DNA of 64,000 nucleotides, taken from JBLMZI01 sp050258755 (lineage in GTDB: Bacteria > Bacillota > Syntrophomonadia > Syntrophomonadales > DTU052). The stretch spans positions 496,001 through 560,000 of the forward strand of contig JBLMZI010000004.1 in assembly GCA_050258755.1 (NCBI GenBank), read 5' to 3'. Positions 39,926-49,939 of the stretch are shown piece by piece (position 1 is the first letter of the stretch; each line of letters opens with the position of its first letter). Under the pieces are notes generated by a model. It worked only from the letters and a program-made list of their open reading frames with translations, was not told the DNA's origin and did not search any database. The position numbers and the translations under genes were made by a program.

Positions 39926-42561
39926 TTGCCGATCATTTGCAGTCGTTGGGTGATCCCTTCCTTTTTCTTCAGTGTTTCCGCACGGCGCGCTTCTTCTTTC
40001 TGCACGACTTCCGGCGGCGCCTTGGCTACAAAGGCCTGATTCGAAAGCTTCCCTTCAATCCGCTGCAGTTCCTGGTCAAGCGCCGCGATTTCTTTGGTCA
40101 GACGCTGAGCTTCTTTCTCGAAGTCGAGCACGCCTTCCATGGGCACAAAGACTTCCAGTTCGCCAAGGTGCTGCGAAAGGGCTTTCGCCGGTTTCTCGGC
40201 CTCGGGGGCCAGCAGCGCAAGTGACGCGAGATTGGCGATATTTTCGATGATAGCCGTCAGTCGGGCCACTTGTTCCTTTTTGGCCGGCGCGGCGGCAATA
40301 GATACGTTGAGCTTCACTCCCGGTCCAATCCCGAACTCGCTTCTTAAATTCCGGATCGAACGGGTGACCTCGATGACGACCCGAATGTCGTCTTCTGCTG
40401 CATCATCGATCAGCCCCGGTGCCGGCCAGGACTCAATCATGATGGAAGGTCCGGGCTCGGGCAGGTATTGATAAATCTCCTCGGAGATAAACGGCATAAA
40501 GGGATGCAGCAGTTTCAAAATGTCTTTTAAGACCGTCACCAGAACATTCTGCGCGACCTGTTTGTCGGTCTGGGATTCCGCTCGATACAAGCGCGGCTTC
40601 ACCAGCTCAATATACCAATCACAGTAGTCATCCCAGATGAAATCGTACAGCACCCGGGCGGCTTCGCCCACTTCATATTTTTCCAGCAGATCGGTTACAC
40701 TGCCGGCAACTCGGCTGGACCGTGATAAAATCCATTTGTCGGCCGCGGTGAGCATTGCTTCCGGCAAGGACATGGCTTCGAAATCAGCCAGATTCATTAA
40801 CACAAACCGGCTGGCATTCCAAATCTTATTGGCAAAATTCCGAGTGATTTCCACCTTGTCAATATTGAAGCGCACATCGTTCCCCGGCGTACTCCCAGTT
40901 ACCAGGGAGAACCGAAGGGTGTCAGCGCCATACTGTTCGATGATATCAATCGGATCAATCCCATTACCCAGCGATTTACTCATCTTACGGCCCTGGGCAT
41001 CCAGAATCAGCCCGTGGATCATGACATCCTTGAACGGCACCTCTCCGGTAAACTCAAGCGCAGAAAAAATCATGCGGGCAACCCAGAAAAAGATGATATC
41101 GCGGCCGGTTACGAGAACGGTCGTCGGGTAGAAACTGGCCAGATCGCCGGTCGCTTCCGGCCATCCCATGGTCGAAAAAGGCCACAATGCGGAACTGAAC
41201 CAGGTGTCCAGCACATCCGGATCCTGAACCAGTTCTGAACTGCCGCAGGACGGACATTCTTCCGGTGCATCCTTGGCGCAGATGATCTCGCCGCACTCAC
41301 AGTACCAGACCGGAATCCGGTGTCCCCACCAGAGCTGCCGGGAAATACACCAATCCCGGATATTTTCCATCCAACCTAAATAGATCTTGGTGAAACGAGC
41401 CGGTACAAACCGGGTATCTCCCGCGATGACCCGTTCCATCGCCGGCTGCGCCAGCGGCTTCATTTTTACGAACCACTGTTTCGAAACCATCGGTTCCACA
41501 ACCGTGTCACAGCGATAGCAGTGTCCCACCGAATGCTGGTGAACGTCTACTTTCACCAGATCGCCCTGCTCCTTGAGATCAGCCACGATCTTCTTACGGC
41601 AGTCATACCGGTCCATTCCCTGATAGGCGCCGGCTTCTTCGTTCATTGTCCCATCGGTGTTCATGACATTCACGAGGGGAAGGTTGTGCCGCACGCCCAT
41701 CTCGAAGTCGTTCGGGTCGTGGGATGGCGTAATCTTCACCGCGCCAGTCCCAAACTCGCGGTCTACGTATTCGTCCGCGATAATCGCCATTTTGCGGCCA
41801 AGCAGCGGTAAAACCGCAGATTTTCCAATTAAATGTTTGTAGCGTTCGTCTTCCGGGTGCACCGCAACCCCGGTATCTCCGAGCATGGTCTCCGGCCGGG
41901 TCGTAGCAACCGTCAGAAACTCGTCCGTTCCCTCCACCGGGTACTTTATGTAGTAGAGAGCGCCTTCGGTTTCGACGTGTTCCACTTCAATATCGCTGAT
42001 CGTGGTATGACATTTGGTACACCAGTTAATGATATAGTCACCTTGATAAATCAGGCCTTTATTATACAGCCGGACGAACACCTCGCGCACCGCGGCCGAA
42101 CAGCCTTCGTCCATGGTGAACCGTTCCCGGCTCCAATCGCAGGAAGATCCGAGCATGCGAAGCTGACTGGTGATCTTGTTGCCATACTGGTGTTTCCAGT
42201 CCCAAACCCGTTCCAAAAACGCTTCCCGGCCCAGGTCATATCGGGAAAGCCCTTCCTTGGCAAGGCTTTCCTCCACTTTCGCCTGGGTCGCAATTCCGGC
42301 ATGGTCGGTCCCGGGCAGCCATAGGGCGTTGTATCCCTGCATGCGGCGCCAGCGGGTCAAGATATCCTGCAGCGTATTATCCAGGGCATGCCCAAGATGC
42401 AGCGATCCGGTTACGTTTGGGGGCGGCATAACAATCGAAAAGGTCTTGGCGTCCGGATTGCCGTTGGGCTGAAAATAGCCCCGATCGGCCCAAACGTCGT
42501 ACCATTTTCGTTCAGTTGTTTCAGGATTATAAACTTTCGGCATGTTTTGAAGGTTAGCCAC
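39922..42561 (-). CDS. valS: Valyl-tRNA synthetase
   Basis: A complete class I valyl-tRNA synthetase of 879 residues. HLGH (the HIGH motif) is near residue 55 after MPPPNVTG; the editing domain has TTRPETMLGDT; KMSKS is at about 525; and the C-terminal coiled-coil arm (KEIAALDQELQRIEGKLSN) is present. GTG start with AGGAGG 10 bases upstream. No T-box leader was seen. The downstream folC overlaps its stop. Confidence 0.98.
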   Translation of the reverse strand: MANLQNMPKVYNPETTERKWYDVWADRGYFQPNGNPDAKTFSIVMPPPNVTGSLHLGHALDNTLQDILTRWRRMQGYNALWLPGTDHAGIATQAKVEESLAKEGLSRYDLGREAFLERVWDWKHQYGNKITSQLRMLGSSCDWSRERFTMDEGCSAAVREVFVRLYNKGLIYQGDYIINWCTKCHTTISDIEVEHVETEGALYYIKYPVEGTDEFLTVATTRPETMLGDTGVAVHPEDERYKHLIGKSAVLPLLGRKMAIIADEYVDREFGTGAVKITPSHDPNDFEMGVRHNLPLVNVMNTDGTMNEEAGAYQGMDRYDCRKKIVADLKEQGDLVKVDVHQHSVGHCYRCDTVVEPMVSKQWFVKMKPLAQPAMERVIAGDTRFVPARFTKIYLGWMENIRDWCISRQLWWGHRIPVWYCECGEIICAKDAPEECPSCGSSELVQDPDVLDTWFSSALWPFSTMGWPEATGDLASFYPTTVLVTGRDIIFFWVARMIFSALEFTGEVPFKDVMIHGLILDAQGRKMSKSLGNGIDPIDIIEQYGADTLRFSLVTGSTPGNDVRFNIDKVEITRNFANKIWNASRFVLMNLADFEAMSLPEAMLTAADKWILSRSSRVAGSVTDLLEKYEVGEAARVLYDFIWDDYCDWYIELVKPRLYRAESQTDKQVAQNVLVTVLKDILKLLHPFMPFISEEIYQYLPEPGPSIMIESWPAPGLIDDAAEDDIRVVIEVTRSIRNLRSEFGIGPGVKLNVSIAAAPAKKEQVARLTAIIENIANLASLALLAPEAEKPAKALSQHLGELEVFVPMEGVLDFEKEAQRLTKEIAALDQELQRIEGKLSNQAFVAKAPPEVVQKEEARRAETLKKKEGITQRLQMIGK

Positions 42562-42687
42562 AGTTAAGAAACCTCCTAGATAGCTTTAAAGCACATATTA
42601 CGTTCTATTGTAGCAAAAGCAATTCGCTTTTCGGGCGATTATTTGAGAAATTTCGAATCCCGCCAACGTTTTGTAAGGCTTCGCGCA

Positions 42688-42716
42688 TTGACTTTCGGGC
42701 ACGATAAGCAAAGAAT
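42688..42716 (+). promoter_or_regulatory. Candidate promoter of the DMT transporter
   Basis: TTGACT, 17 bases, then AAGAAT, about 40 bases before the ATG. The -35 is good, the -10 weak. Confidence 0.4.
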
Positions 42717-42758
42717 GGACTTGTTGCAGGATACGTAAGAGCCTTCAGGAGTAAATGT

Positions 42759-43643
42759 ATGAAACGCTTTTCGTCACGCTTTAAAGCCGAATGCTCGCTG
42801 CTCCTGGTGTCGTTTATCTGGGGTTCGACCTTTGTGCTGGTCAAAGAAGCGCTGAATTCCATGGCCCCATATACTTTTCTTGGCATTCGTTTCCTGTTGG
42901 CCGGCTTGTTTCTGGTGCTCCTAACCTGGCGCCATTTTCTGGGCGTACCCTTTCGGAGCATTGTGCGCGGCGCGATTATCGGCCTGGCACTCCTGGCAGG
43001 GTACATTTTCCAAACGGTTGGCTTGCTGTACACCTCGGCCTCACATGCCGGTTTTATCACCGGCCTGTCTGTTGTCATGGTTCCTTTGTTTTCCGCGGTT
43101 TATACCAAACGGCTGCCCGGCCCGTGGTCTGCGGTCGGCGTGCTGGCTGCAACCGCCGGCCTGTTTCTGCTTTCAGTCACGTCCACCTTCGAGATTTCCC
43201 TGGGTGATGGCCTGGTCTTCGGCTGCGCGATCGCCTTCGCACTCCACATTCTCCTGGTGGCCCGTTACTCGCCAAAAACAAATCCGGTCGTTCTGACTGT
43301 CGTCCAAATCCTGTTTGTCGGTTTGATTTGCATGATTATCGGCCTGAGCTTTGAACCACGGCCGGTCATCGACGCGCCGGTCATCCAGGCGTTAGCCATT
43401 ACCTCCATCCCGGCCACGGCACTGGCCTTCCTGATCCAGAACGCCGTGCAGCGCTACACGACCGCGACCCGAACCGCCATGATTCTAATTACTGAACCGG
43501 TCTTCGCGGCCGCATTTGCGTATATGTGGGTCGGCGAAACCCAGACCCTTCGCGCATTAATCGGGTGCTGTCTGATTGTTTTCGGAATGATCTTTTCCGA
43601 AATTCGCTTCGGGCCGCGCGGCGGCTCGACCCCGCAAACGTAA
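42759..43643 (+). CDS. EamA/DMT-superfamily transporter
   Basis: A 294-residue membrane protein with about ten helices and two EamA repeats. The first repeat begins LLLVSFIWGSTFVLVKEAL, a hallmark of the drug/metabolite transporter superfamily. Substrate cannot be predicted. ATG behind CAGGAG, stand-alone, ended by a bidirectional terminator. Confidence 0.92.
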   Translation: MKRFSSRFKAECSLLLVSFIWGSTFVLVKEALNSMAPYTFLGIRFLLAGLFLVLLTWRHFLGVPFRSIVRGAIIGLALLAGYIFQTVGLLYTSASHAGFITGLSVVMVPLFSAVYTKRLPGPWSAVGVLAATAGLFLLSVTSTFEISLGDGLVFGCAIAFALHILLVARYSPKTNPVVLTVVQILFVGLICMIIGLSFEPRPVIDAPVIQALAITSIPATALAFLIQNAVQRYTTATRTAMILITEPVFAAAFAYMWVGETQTLRALIGCCLIVFGMIFSEIRFGPRGGSTPQT

Positions 43644-43644
43644 G

Positions 43645-43677
43645 AAGACCGCTGATTATCGTCGTCAGCGGTCTTTC
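43645..43677. terminator. Bidirectional rho-independent terminator
   Basis: AAGACCGCTGA/TCAGCGGTCTT stem with T run to the right. Lies between the convergent DMT transporter and engB. Confidence 0.85.
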
Positions 43678-43688
43678 TTGTTGTTTGT

Positions 43689-44285
43689 TTATTCGTCTGA
43701 TTGCGGCGGCTCCAACCATCGCCCCAGCGCATTCAGCAAATCATCCATCCCTTCTCCGGTTTCCGAAGAACAAGCGATAATCGGCCGATCCGCATGCAGC
43801 AGGGTTCGCATCTTCTGCACCGCCGCCATGCGCCGGTTTCGTGATAACTTGTCCGCCTTGGTGGCGACGATCTGGCATGGAATTCCGTGAAATTGGAGCC
43901 ACTCCTGCATCTCATGGTCGCTGGCCATCGGGTCGTGCCGAATATCGACCAGATGAACAACCCCCAGCAGGGGTTCCCGTTGGATCAAGTAAGCTTCAAT
44001 CAAACCACCCCAGGCTGCCCGCTCGGACTTGGAAGCTCGGGCGTAGCCATATCCCGGTAGGTCGACCAGAACCCAGGCCTCATCAATTGCAAAGAAATTG
44101 ATGCTGCGCGTCTTCCCCGGCGAAGAACTGGTCCGCGCCAGGTTTTTTCGGTTAACCAGCCGGTTAATCAACGAGGATTTACCGACATTGGAACGCCCGA
44201 CCATCGCGATTTCCGGCAGACCCGGCTCCGGAATCTGTTTGGCCGCATACGCTGTCACCGCTAACTGCGCAACTTTAATCCGCAC
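43689..44285 (-). CDS. engB: Ribosome biogenesis GTP-binding protein EngB/YsxC
   Basis: A 198-residue GTPase needed for 50S assembly. G1 is GRSNVGKSS, G2 the TSSSPGKTRSINFF region, G3 DLPGYGYA and G4 TKADK. I choose the GTG at 44285 because GAGGTG lies 7 bases upstream, inside the lon 3' end; the start overlaps lon by 11 bases. Last gene of tig-clpP-clpX-lonB-lon-engB, the same order as Bacillus. Confidence 0.96.
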   Translation of the reverse strand: MRIKVAQLAVTAYAAKQIPEPGLPEIAMVGRSNVGKSSLINRLVNRKNLARTSSSPGKTRSINFFAIDEAWVLVDLPGYGYARASKSERAAWGGLIEAYLIQREPLLGVVHLVDIRHDPMASDHEMQEWLQFHGIPCQIVATKADKLSRNRRMAAVQKMRTLLHADRPIIACSSETGEGMDDLLNALGRWLEPPQSDE

Positions 44286-46614
44286 TGCTGGGCACCTCAA
44301 GGATCGCATGCTTCATAACCTGATCCATATGATCCACAAAGATGAACTCCATCTTGCGTTTCACGTTGACTGGCACTTCTTCAATATCTTTTTTATTGTC
44401 GGCTGGCATAATGATCGTTTTAATCCCGGCGCGATGCGCTGCGAGAACCTTTTCGCGGATGCCGCCAACCGGCAGGACCCTGCCGCGCAGCGTGATTTCC
44501 CCGGTCATCGCAATTTCATTGCTGATCGGCCGTTTGATAAACGCCGACACCAATGAAGTCGCAATGGTAATCCCCGCGCTCGGACCATCCTTGGGAATGG
44601 CCCCTTCTGGAACGTGCAGGTGGATATCCCACTTTTCGTGGAAGTCCTCCTCAATCCCGAGTTCCTCGTTGCGGGAACGAAGGTATGACAGCCCTGCCTG
44701 GGCCGATTCTTTCATGACATCACCCAGTTGACCCGTGAGCGTCAGCCGGCCTTTGCCTTTCATCAAGGCGGTTTCAATGGCGAGAATATCACCACCGGCC
44801 TCGGTCCAGGCCAATCCGGTCGCAACCCCAATCTGGCTTTCTTTTTCCGCCATACCATAGCGGAAACGCTCAGTCCCTAGCAACTGGCTGACATTGTTCA
44901 CTCCAATCCGAATCACCTTTTTCCGGTCCTTCACGACCTCACGTGCCGATTTCCGGCACAAGGTCGCGATTTCGCGTTCCAGGTTGCGCACACCGGCTTC
45001 CCGCGTGTACTCACGGATGATTTTGCGGATCGCGCCTTCGGAAATACTAACATTTTTAACCTTAAGGCCGTGCTCTCTGATCTGTTTATTGACCAGATAG
45101 TCCAGGGCGATATGGGTCTTTTCCTCTTCCGTATAGCCCGGAATCTGAATCACTTCCATCCGGTCAAGCAACGGCCGCGGAATGTTATGGGGCGAATTCG
45201 CCGTAGTAATGAACATGACTTTGGACAAATCAAACGGCGCTTCGATAAAGTGGTCGCTGAACATGTAGTTCTGCTCCGGATCGAGCACTTCCAACAATGC
45301 CGAAGCCGGGTCCCCTCTAAAGTCAGCCGTCATTTTGTCGATTTCATCAAGCAGGAACACTGGATTCTTCGAGCCGGCCTGCCGCATGCCCTGCGCAATC
45401 CGACCTGGCATCGAACCGACATAGGTCCGGCGATGGCCACGGATTTCCGCCTCATCGCGAACGCCGCCCAGCGAAATCCGAACGAATTTCCGATTCAGGG
45501 CTCGGGCGATTGATTTGCCAAGACTGGTTTTGCCAACCCCGGGCGGTCCGATGAAACACAAAATGGGGCCTTTCATCTTCTTCGCCAATTTGCGGATCGC
45601 AAGGTAATCGAGGATTCGGTCTTTTGGCTTTTCCAGCCCGTAGTGATCTTGGTTCAGAATCTTCTCAGCCAGAACCAGATCCAATCGGTCCCGGGTTTCG
45701 ATGCTCCAGGGCAGCGAGATCAGCCAATCGAGGTAGTTTCTGACCACAACTGCTTCCGCCACCATTGGGGGCATCTTTTCCAACCGGTCGAGTTCCTTGA
45801 ATGCTTTTTCCTGAACCTCTTCCGGCAGCCCGGCCTGCAGAATCTTCTCCCGAAGTTCCTCCACTTCCGCAGTACGGTCGTCCTTGTCCCCTAATTCCTT
45901 CTGGATCGCCTTGATCTGTTCGCGCAGGTAATACTCTTTCTGGGTTTTCTCCATCTGCTTCCGGACCCGAATATTGATCTTGCGCTCCAGTTCCAGAACT
46001 TCCATTTCCTTGGCCAGCAGTTCGCACAGCAGTTCAAGCCGCCGTTTCACATCCGCCGCCTCGAGGATATTCTGTTTTTCCTCAATCCGCAGGGAGAGGT
46101 GTGAGCCGATAACATCAGCAAGCCGGCCCGGATCCTCAATCGCCACCACCGAAACCACGGTTTCGGGCGGTATTTTCTTGCTCATCCGTACATACTGCTC
46201 AAACTGATACACCAGGGTTCGGGTTAAGGCTTCGATTTCCGAGGTCTTTTGCACCTCATCCTCAGGAAACTCAAGAATCTCCACTTTTAAGAATGGGTCT
46301 GAGTTCAAGTACTTCTTGATCTCAGCCCGCCGTAAACCCTCAACCAGGACTCGCATGGTCCCGCCTGGCATCTTCAGCACCTGCTTAATCTCTGCAACCG
46401 TTCCGATGCTGTAGATATCTGCTTCGGTCGGATCGTCTGTCTGGGCTTCTTTCTGAGTGGCCAAAAAGATTTCTTTGTTGGCGATCATCGATTCTTCGAT
46501 CGCATTGATCGAGCGTTCCCGTCCCACATCAAGGTGCACCACCATGTGGGGAAACACCAGCACACCGCGCAGCGGCAGCAACGGGATTTCTACGAATTTA
46601 TGGCCTTCTTTCAT
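44275..46614 (-). CDS. lon: ATP-dependent protease La (Lon)
   Basis: A full-length LonA of 779 residues: N-terminal LON substrate domain (about 8-200), coiled coil, AAA+ (Walker A GPPGVGKTS near 355; sensor GGVRDEAEI), and the S16 protease domain with catalytic Ser about 679 in KDGPSAGIT and the Lys further on. It degrades damaged and regulatory proteins. ATG with GGAGGTG upstream, and a clear promoter precedes it. Confidence 0.98.
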   Translation of the reverse strand: MKEGHKFVEIPLLPLRGVLVFPHMVVHLDVGRERSINAIEESMIANKEIFLATQKEAQTDDPTEADIYSIGTVAEIKQVLKMPGGTMRVLVEGLRRAEIKKYLNSDPFLKVEILEFPEDEVQKTSEIEALTRTLVYQFEQYVRMSKKIPPETVVSVVAIEDPGRLADVIGSHLSLRIEEKQNILEAADVKRRLELLCELLAKEMEVLELERKINIRVRKQMEKTQKEYYLREQIKAIQKELGDKDDRTAEVEELREKILQAGLPEEVQEKAFKELDRLEKMPPMVAEAVVVRNYLDWLISLPWSIETRDRLDLVLAEKILNQDHYGLEKPKDRILDYLAIRKLAKKMKGPILCFIGPPGVGKTSLGKSIARALNRKFVRISLGGVRDEAEIRGHRRTYVGSMPGRIAQGMRQAGSKNPVFLLDEIDKMTADFRGDPASALLEVLDPEQNYMFSDHFIEAPFDLSKVMFITTANSPHNIPRPLLDRMEVIQIPGYTEEEKTHIALDYLVNKQIREHGLKVKNVSISEGAIRKIIREYTREAGVRNLEREIATLCRKSAREVVKDRKKVIRIGVNNVSQLLGTERFRYGMAEKESQIGVATGLAWTEAGGDILAIETALMKGKGRLTLTGQLGDVMKESAQAGLSYLRSRNEELGIEEDFHEKWDIHLHVPEGAIPKDGPSAGITIATSLVSAFIKRPISNEIAMTGEITLRGRVLPVGGIREKVLAAHRAGIKTIIMPADNKKDIEEVPVNVKRKMEFIFVDHMDQVMKHAILEVPSSAD

Positions 46615-46652
46615 ACAAACACCTCCAACCTTAAAAGGCGCATGTTCATTCT

Positions 46653-46681
46653 ACTATAAGCACAAATACCCCGCAACTCAA
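46653..46681 (-). promoter_or_regulatory. lon promoter
   Basis: Minus strand TTGAGT, 17 bases, TATAGT, about 40 bases before the ATG. No CIRCE heat-shock repeat was seen. Confidence 0.65.
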
Positions 46682-46786
46682 CAAATATTAGTAGGTTCCA
46701 GGCTTTTCGGGCCTATTTTAACCGAAAACGGAGCCCATTTTTATGGATAATCGGAATTCCCCCGGTTAAAACAAGGGGATAATCGG

Positions 46787-46823
46787 AAAAAAGTGACGCC
46801 GGGATGGCAGAAACCGGCGTCAC
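46787..46823 (-). terminator. Rho-independent terminator after lonB
   Basis: GTGACGCCGG/CCGGCGTCAC stem, 11-base loop, then six Ts on the minus strand. Confidence 0.9.
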
Positions 46824-46852
46824 CTGTTAGAAACAAATGGTTTGTGAGAATC

Positions 46853-48538
46853 CTACGCGCCAACTCGCTGACCGACGCCCAAAACCTCGGCGACCGCATT
46901 CATCGCTTCGGAACGTTCGCCAGTCACTTCCTGAATCGCCTCTTGCAGGCTGCCGATTGGAACAATCTCAACGCCGGTTATGGTTTCGAAACTATTGAGC
47001 CAATTCGCCAGCGGAATCAGTACCCGGATCACGCCGGCCTTTTTGGCTGCTTCAATCTTGGGAACCACGCCGCCAACTGGTTTCACCTCGCCTCGAGCGG
47101 AAACCTCTCCAGTCATGGCAAGCCGATCATCCACCGGAATGCCGCTGATGGCAGAATAGATTGCTGCCGCCATGGCTACCCCCGCCGAAGGGCCATCGAC
47201 CGGAATACCACCGGGGAAATTGATATGAATATCAAAATCCCGGGTTTCGATCCCATATACCGCCCGCAGGCTGGTCAGCACGTTTTCGACTGCGCCGCGC
47301 GCCATGCTTTTCCGCCGTACCGTTCGCTGCGGCGACCCCATTTCCTCTTCGTCGATCACGCCGGTCACGCTGCAGTGACCCATCCCCTTTTCCACCCGAA
47401 TGGCCACCGCTTCGACTTCGATCACACTACCGACATTGGGCCCGGCAACCGCCAATCCATTGACCACGCCAATCCCTGGAGCCTGGCGCCGTTTATTCTC
47501 CATGCGCGGTGAATACTGCCCGTTCTGAATCACCTTGTCCAAAACTGTGCGTTCAATCTCATTCAGACCCCGCCCCAGAGCGATTCCAGCCGCCAGTTGG
47601 ATCATGTTGACCGCTTCCCGGCCGTTGGAGGCGTAGCGGGCCAGTTCATCCAAAGCTTCCGGTTGGACCCGAAAACCAATCCGTTCCACCGCGTTTTCAG
47701 CGATTTTACGCACTTCGGACGGTTCCAACGGTCTGAAAAATATCTCCAGGCACCGGGAACGAAGTGCTGGCGGCAATTGATCGGGCATGCGAGTGGTGGC
47801 GCCCACCAGTCGAAAGTCGGCCGGCAGTCCGTTTTGGAACATATCATGGATATGCGCGGGTACATTACCATCTTCTTTGCTGTAGTATGCGCTTTCCAGC
47901 ATCACTTTACGGTCTTCGATCACCTTGAGCAGTTTGTTCATCTGGACCGGATGGAGTTCCCCGATCTCATCGATAAACAAAACGCCGCCATGGGCTTTGG
48001 TCACGGCGCCTGGCTTGGGCTGTGGCACGCCGGCCTGTCCCATTGGCCCTGCCCCCTGATAAATCGGGTCATGGACCGATCCAATCAGCGGATCCGCAAT
48101 ACCGCGCTCGTCAAAGCGCGACACAGTCCCATCGACCTCCACGAATACTGATGATTCGGTAAACGGGGACAGATCGTTCGCTTTTGCTTCCTCCAACACC
48201 AGCCTTGCCGCCGCCGTTTTCCCAATGCCCGGCGGTCCGTAGATGATTACATGCTGTGGGTTGGGTCCGCACAGCGCTGCCCGCAGAACTTCGATTCCTT
48301 CATCCTGGCCAATCACCTCGGAAAACCGGGTGGGCCGCGTCAGACTGGAAAGCGGTTCTGTAAGCGCGATCAAGCGCATCCGCTTTATCTTTTCCTTTTC
48401 CCGGCTTGATTCTTTCACGACCGCCGTCTTGCTGCCTTTTTGGTTGCGAAGCAGGCTCCAGATATAAATACCGAAGATAACTGCGAACAGCAGTTGAATA
48501 ATGGCGAGTAAGCCGCCAATACCACTAAATACATTCAT
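46853..48538 (-). CDS. lonB: Membrane-anchored ATP-dependent protease LonB
   Basis: A 561-residue LonB. Unlike LonA it lacks the LON N-domain and instead starts with a membrane helix (LLAIIQLLFAVIFGIYIW). AAA+ has Walker A GPPGIGKTAA near 100 and FIDEIGELHP; the protease domain has VDGPSAG with Ser at about 450. In Bacillus LonB is made in the forespore, so this fits a sporulating background. ATG with GGAAGGA upstream. Separate terminator on each side. Confidence 0.95.
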   Translation of the reverse strand: MNVFSGIGGLLAIIQLLFAVIFGIYIWSLLRNQKGSKTAVVKESSREKEKIKRMRLIALTEPLSSLTRPTRFSEVIGQDEGIEVLRAALCGPNPQHVIIYGPPGIGKTAAARLVLEEAKANDLSPFTESSVFVEVDGTVSRFDERGIADPLIGSVHDPIYQGAGPMGQAGVPQPKPGAVTKAHGGVLFIDEIGELHPVQMNKLLKVIEDRKVMLESAYYSKEDGNVPAHIHDMFQNGLPADFRLVGATTRMPDQLPPALRSRCLEIFFRPLEPSEVRKIAENAVERIGFRVQPEALDELARYASNGREAVNMIQLAAGIALGRGLNEIERTVLDKVIQNGQYSPRMENKRRQAPGIGVVNGLAVAGPNVGSVIEVEAVAIRVEKGMGHCSVTGVIDEEEMGSPQRTVRRKSMARGAVENVLTSLRAVYGIETRDFDIHINFPGGIPVDGPSAGVAMAAAIYSAISGIPVDDRLAMTGEVSARGEVKPVGGVVPKIEAAKKAGVIRVLIPLANWLNSFETITGVEIVPIGSLQEAIQEVTGERSEAMNAVAEVLGVGQRVGA

Positions 48539-48610
48539 TACATGCGTCCTTCCCCACCGTTTTTTTTAGTATCCCGAGGCCGGGAAAGGATATGTTGACT
48601 GGCTAACAGT

Positions 48611-48639
48611 AAAAAAAGGCAGCTTTCGCTGCCTTTTTC
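48611..48639 (-). terminator. Rho-independent terminator after clpX
   Basis: AAAAGGCAGC/GCTGCCTTTTT stem with a TTTC loop and T run on the minus strand. Confidence 0.9.
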
Positions 48640-48662
48640 CGGGTTCGGTTGTTTGCTGGCGA

Positions 48663-49913
48663 TTATTTCACTTTCCGTTTTGGCTCAACGGTGACCAGCA
48701 ACGGTTTTTCCTTCTTCTGTACCACGTCTTTAGTCACCACGCATTTGGTGACTTCGGGGCGTGAAGGAACTTCGTACATGACTTCCAGCATAATATCTTC
48801 GACAATCGCCCGCAGACCGCGCGCGCCGGTATTGCGCCGCAGTGCTTCCTGGGAAATGCTTTTCAGTGAATCATCGGTAAATTCAAGGGTAACCCCATCC
48901 AGGTCAAACAGCTTCTGGTATTGCTTGACGAGTGCATTCTTTGGCTCGGAAAGAATCCGAACCAGTGCCGCATCGTCCAAGGCTTCCAATGTAACCAGAA
49001 TCGGTACCCGGCCGACAAACTCGGGAATCAGTCCATACTTCAGCAGGTCCTGCGGAAGAATTTGATCAAGGATTTCCCCGATTTTCTTTTCTTTCTTGGA
49101 TTGGATTTCGGCGCCAAAACCCATGACCTTCTGGCCGACCCGCTGGGTTATGATTTTGTCCACACCTTCAAAAGCACCGCCGCAGATAAACAGGATGTTG
49201 CTGGTATCGATCTGAATGAACTCCTGGTGTGGATGCTTGCGCCCGCCCTGCGGCGGAACGCTGGCTACCGTTCCTTCCAGGATTTTCAGCAGTGCCTGCT
49301 GTACCCCTTCGCCCGAAACATCGCGCGTGATGGACGGGTTATCGGTCTTGCGGGCAATTTTATCGATTTCGTCGATATAAACGATGCCTTTTTCGGCTTT
49401 TTCGATGTCGTAATCCGCCGACTGGATCAGCTTCAGCAGAATGTTCTCCACGTCCTCACCCACATACCCCGCTTCGGTGAGTGAGGTCGCGTCTGCAATG
49501 GCAAACGGAACATTCAGAATTTTAGCCAGGGTCTGAGCCAGCAGGGTTTTCCCGCTGCCCGTGGGGCCAAGCATCAAAATATTGCTCTTCTGCAGCTCGA
49601 CATCATCCAGTTTCATGCCGAGATTGATCCGTTTGTAGTGGTTGTATACCGCTACCGCAAGGATCTTTTTCGCTTTTTCCTGGCCAATCACATACTGGTC
49701 CAGAATCTCTTTAATCTCATGGGGTTTCGGAATATCCCCCATTTCGAAACCGAAATCTTCGGCAAGTTCCTCTTCGATGATTTCATTACACAGTTCAATG
49801 CACTCGTCGCAGATATAGACGCCGGGTCCTGCAACCAGTTTTTTTACTTGGTCCTGAAGTTTGCCGCAAAAGGAGCACTTCAGCTGTCCACGCTCATCGC
49901 CGAACCTTTGCAC
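48663..49913 (-). CDS. clpX: ClpX ATPase (ClpXP unfoldase)
   Basis: A 416-residue ClpX: N-terminal C4 zinc finger (CSFCGK and CDECIELC), AAA+ with GPTGSGKTLL near 116, Walker B VYIDEIDKI, the pore loop GYVG and the ClpP-contact IGF-type loop replaced here by a variant around residues 265-275 (VMGFGAE). I choose the GTG at 49913 with GAGAGGTG six bases upstream. Downstream of clpP and tig. Confidence 0.97.
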   Translation of the reverse strand: MQRFGDERGQLKCSFCGKLQDQVKKLVAGPGVYICDECIELCNEIIEEELAEDFGFEMGDIPKPHEIKEILDQYVIGQEKAKKILAVAVYNHYKRINLGMKLDDVELQKSNILMLGPTGSGKTLLAQTLAKILNVPFAIADATSLTEAGYVGEDVENILLKLIQSADYDIEKAEKGIVYIDEIDKIARKTDNPSITRDVSGEGVQQALLKILEGTVASVPPQGGRKHPHQEFIQIDTSNILFICGGAFEGVDKIITQRVGQKVMGFGAEIQSKKEKKIGEILDQILPQDLLKYGLIPEFVGRVPILVTLEALDDAALVRILSEPKNALVKQYQKLFDLDGVTLEFTDDSLKSISQEALRRNTGARGLRAIVEDIMLEVMYEVPSRPEVTKCVVTKDVVQKKEKPLLVTVEPKRKVK

Positions 49914-49939
49914 AGGACTCACCTCTCTTCCCCAAGACC

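Noticed and set aside
42562..42758. T-box riboswitch upstream of valS
   Set aside because: No T-box sequence or antiterminator structure could be seen; only an SD and short gap.
46615..46700. CIRCE or other heat-shock repeat at lon
   Set aside because: No TTAGCACTC inverted repeat is present; the promoter looks like a plain sigma-A type.
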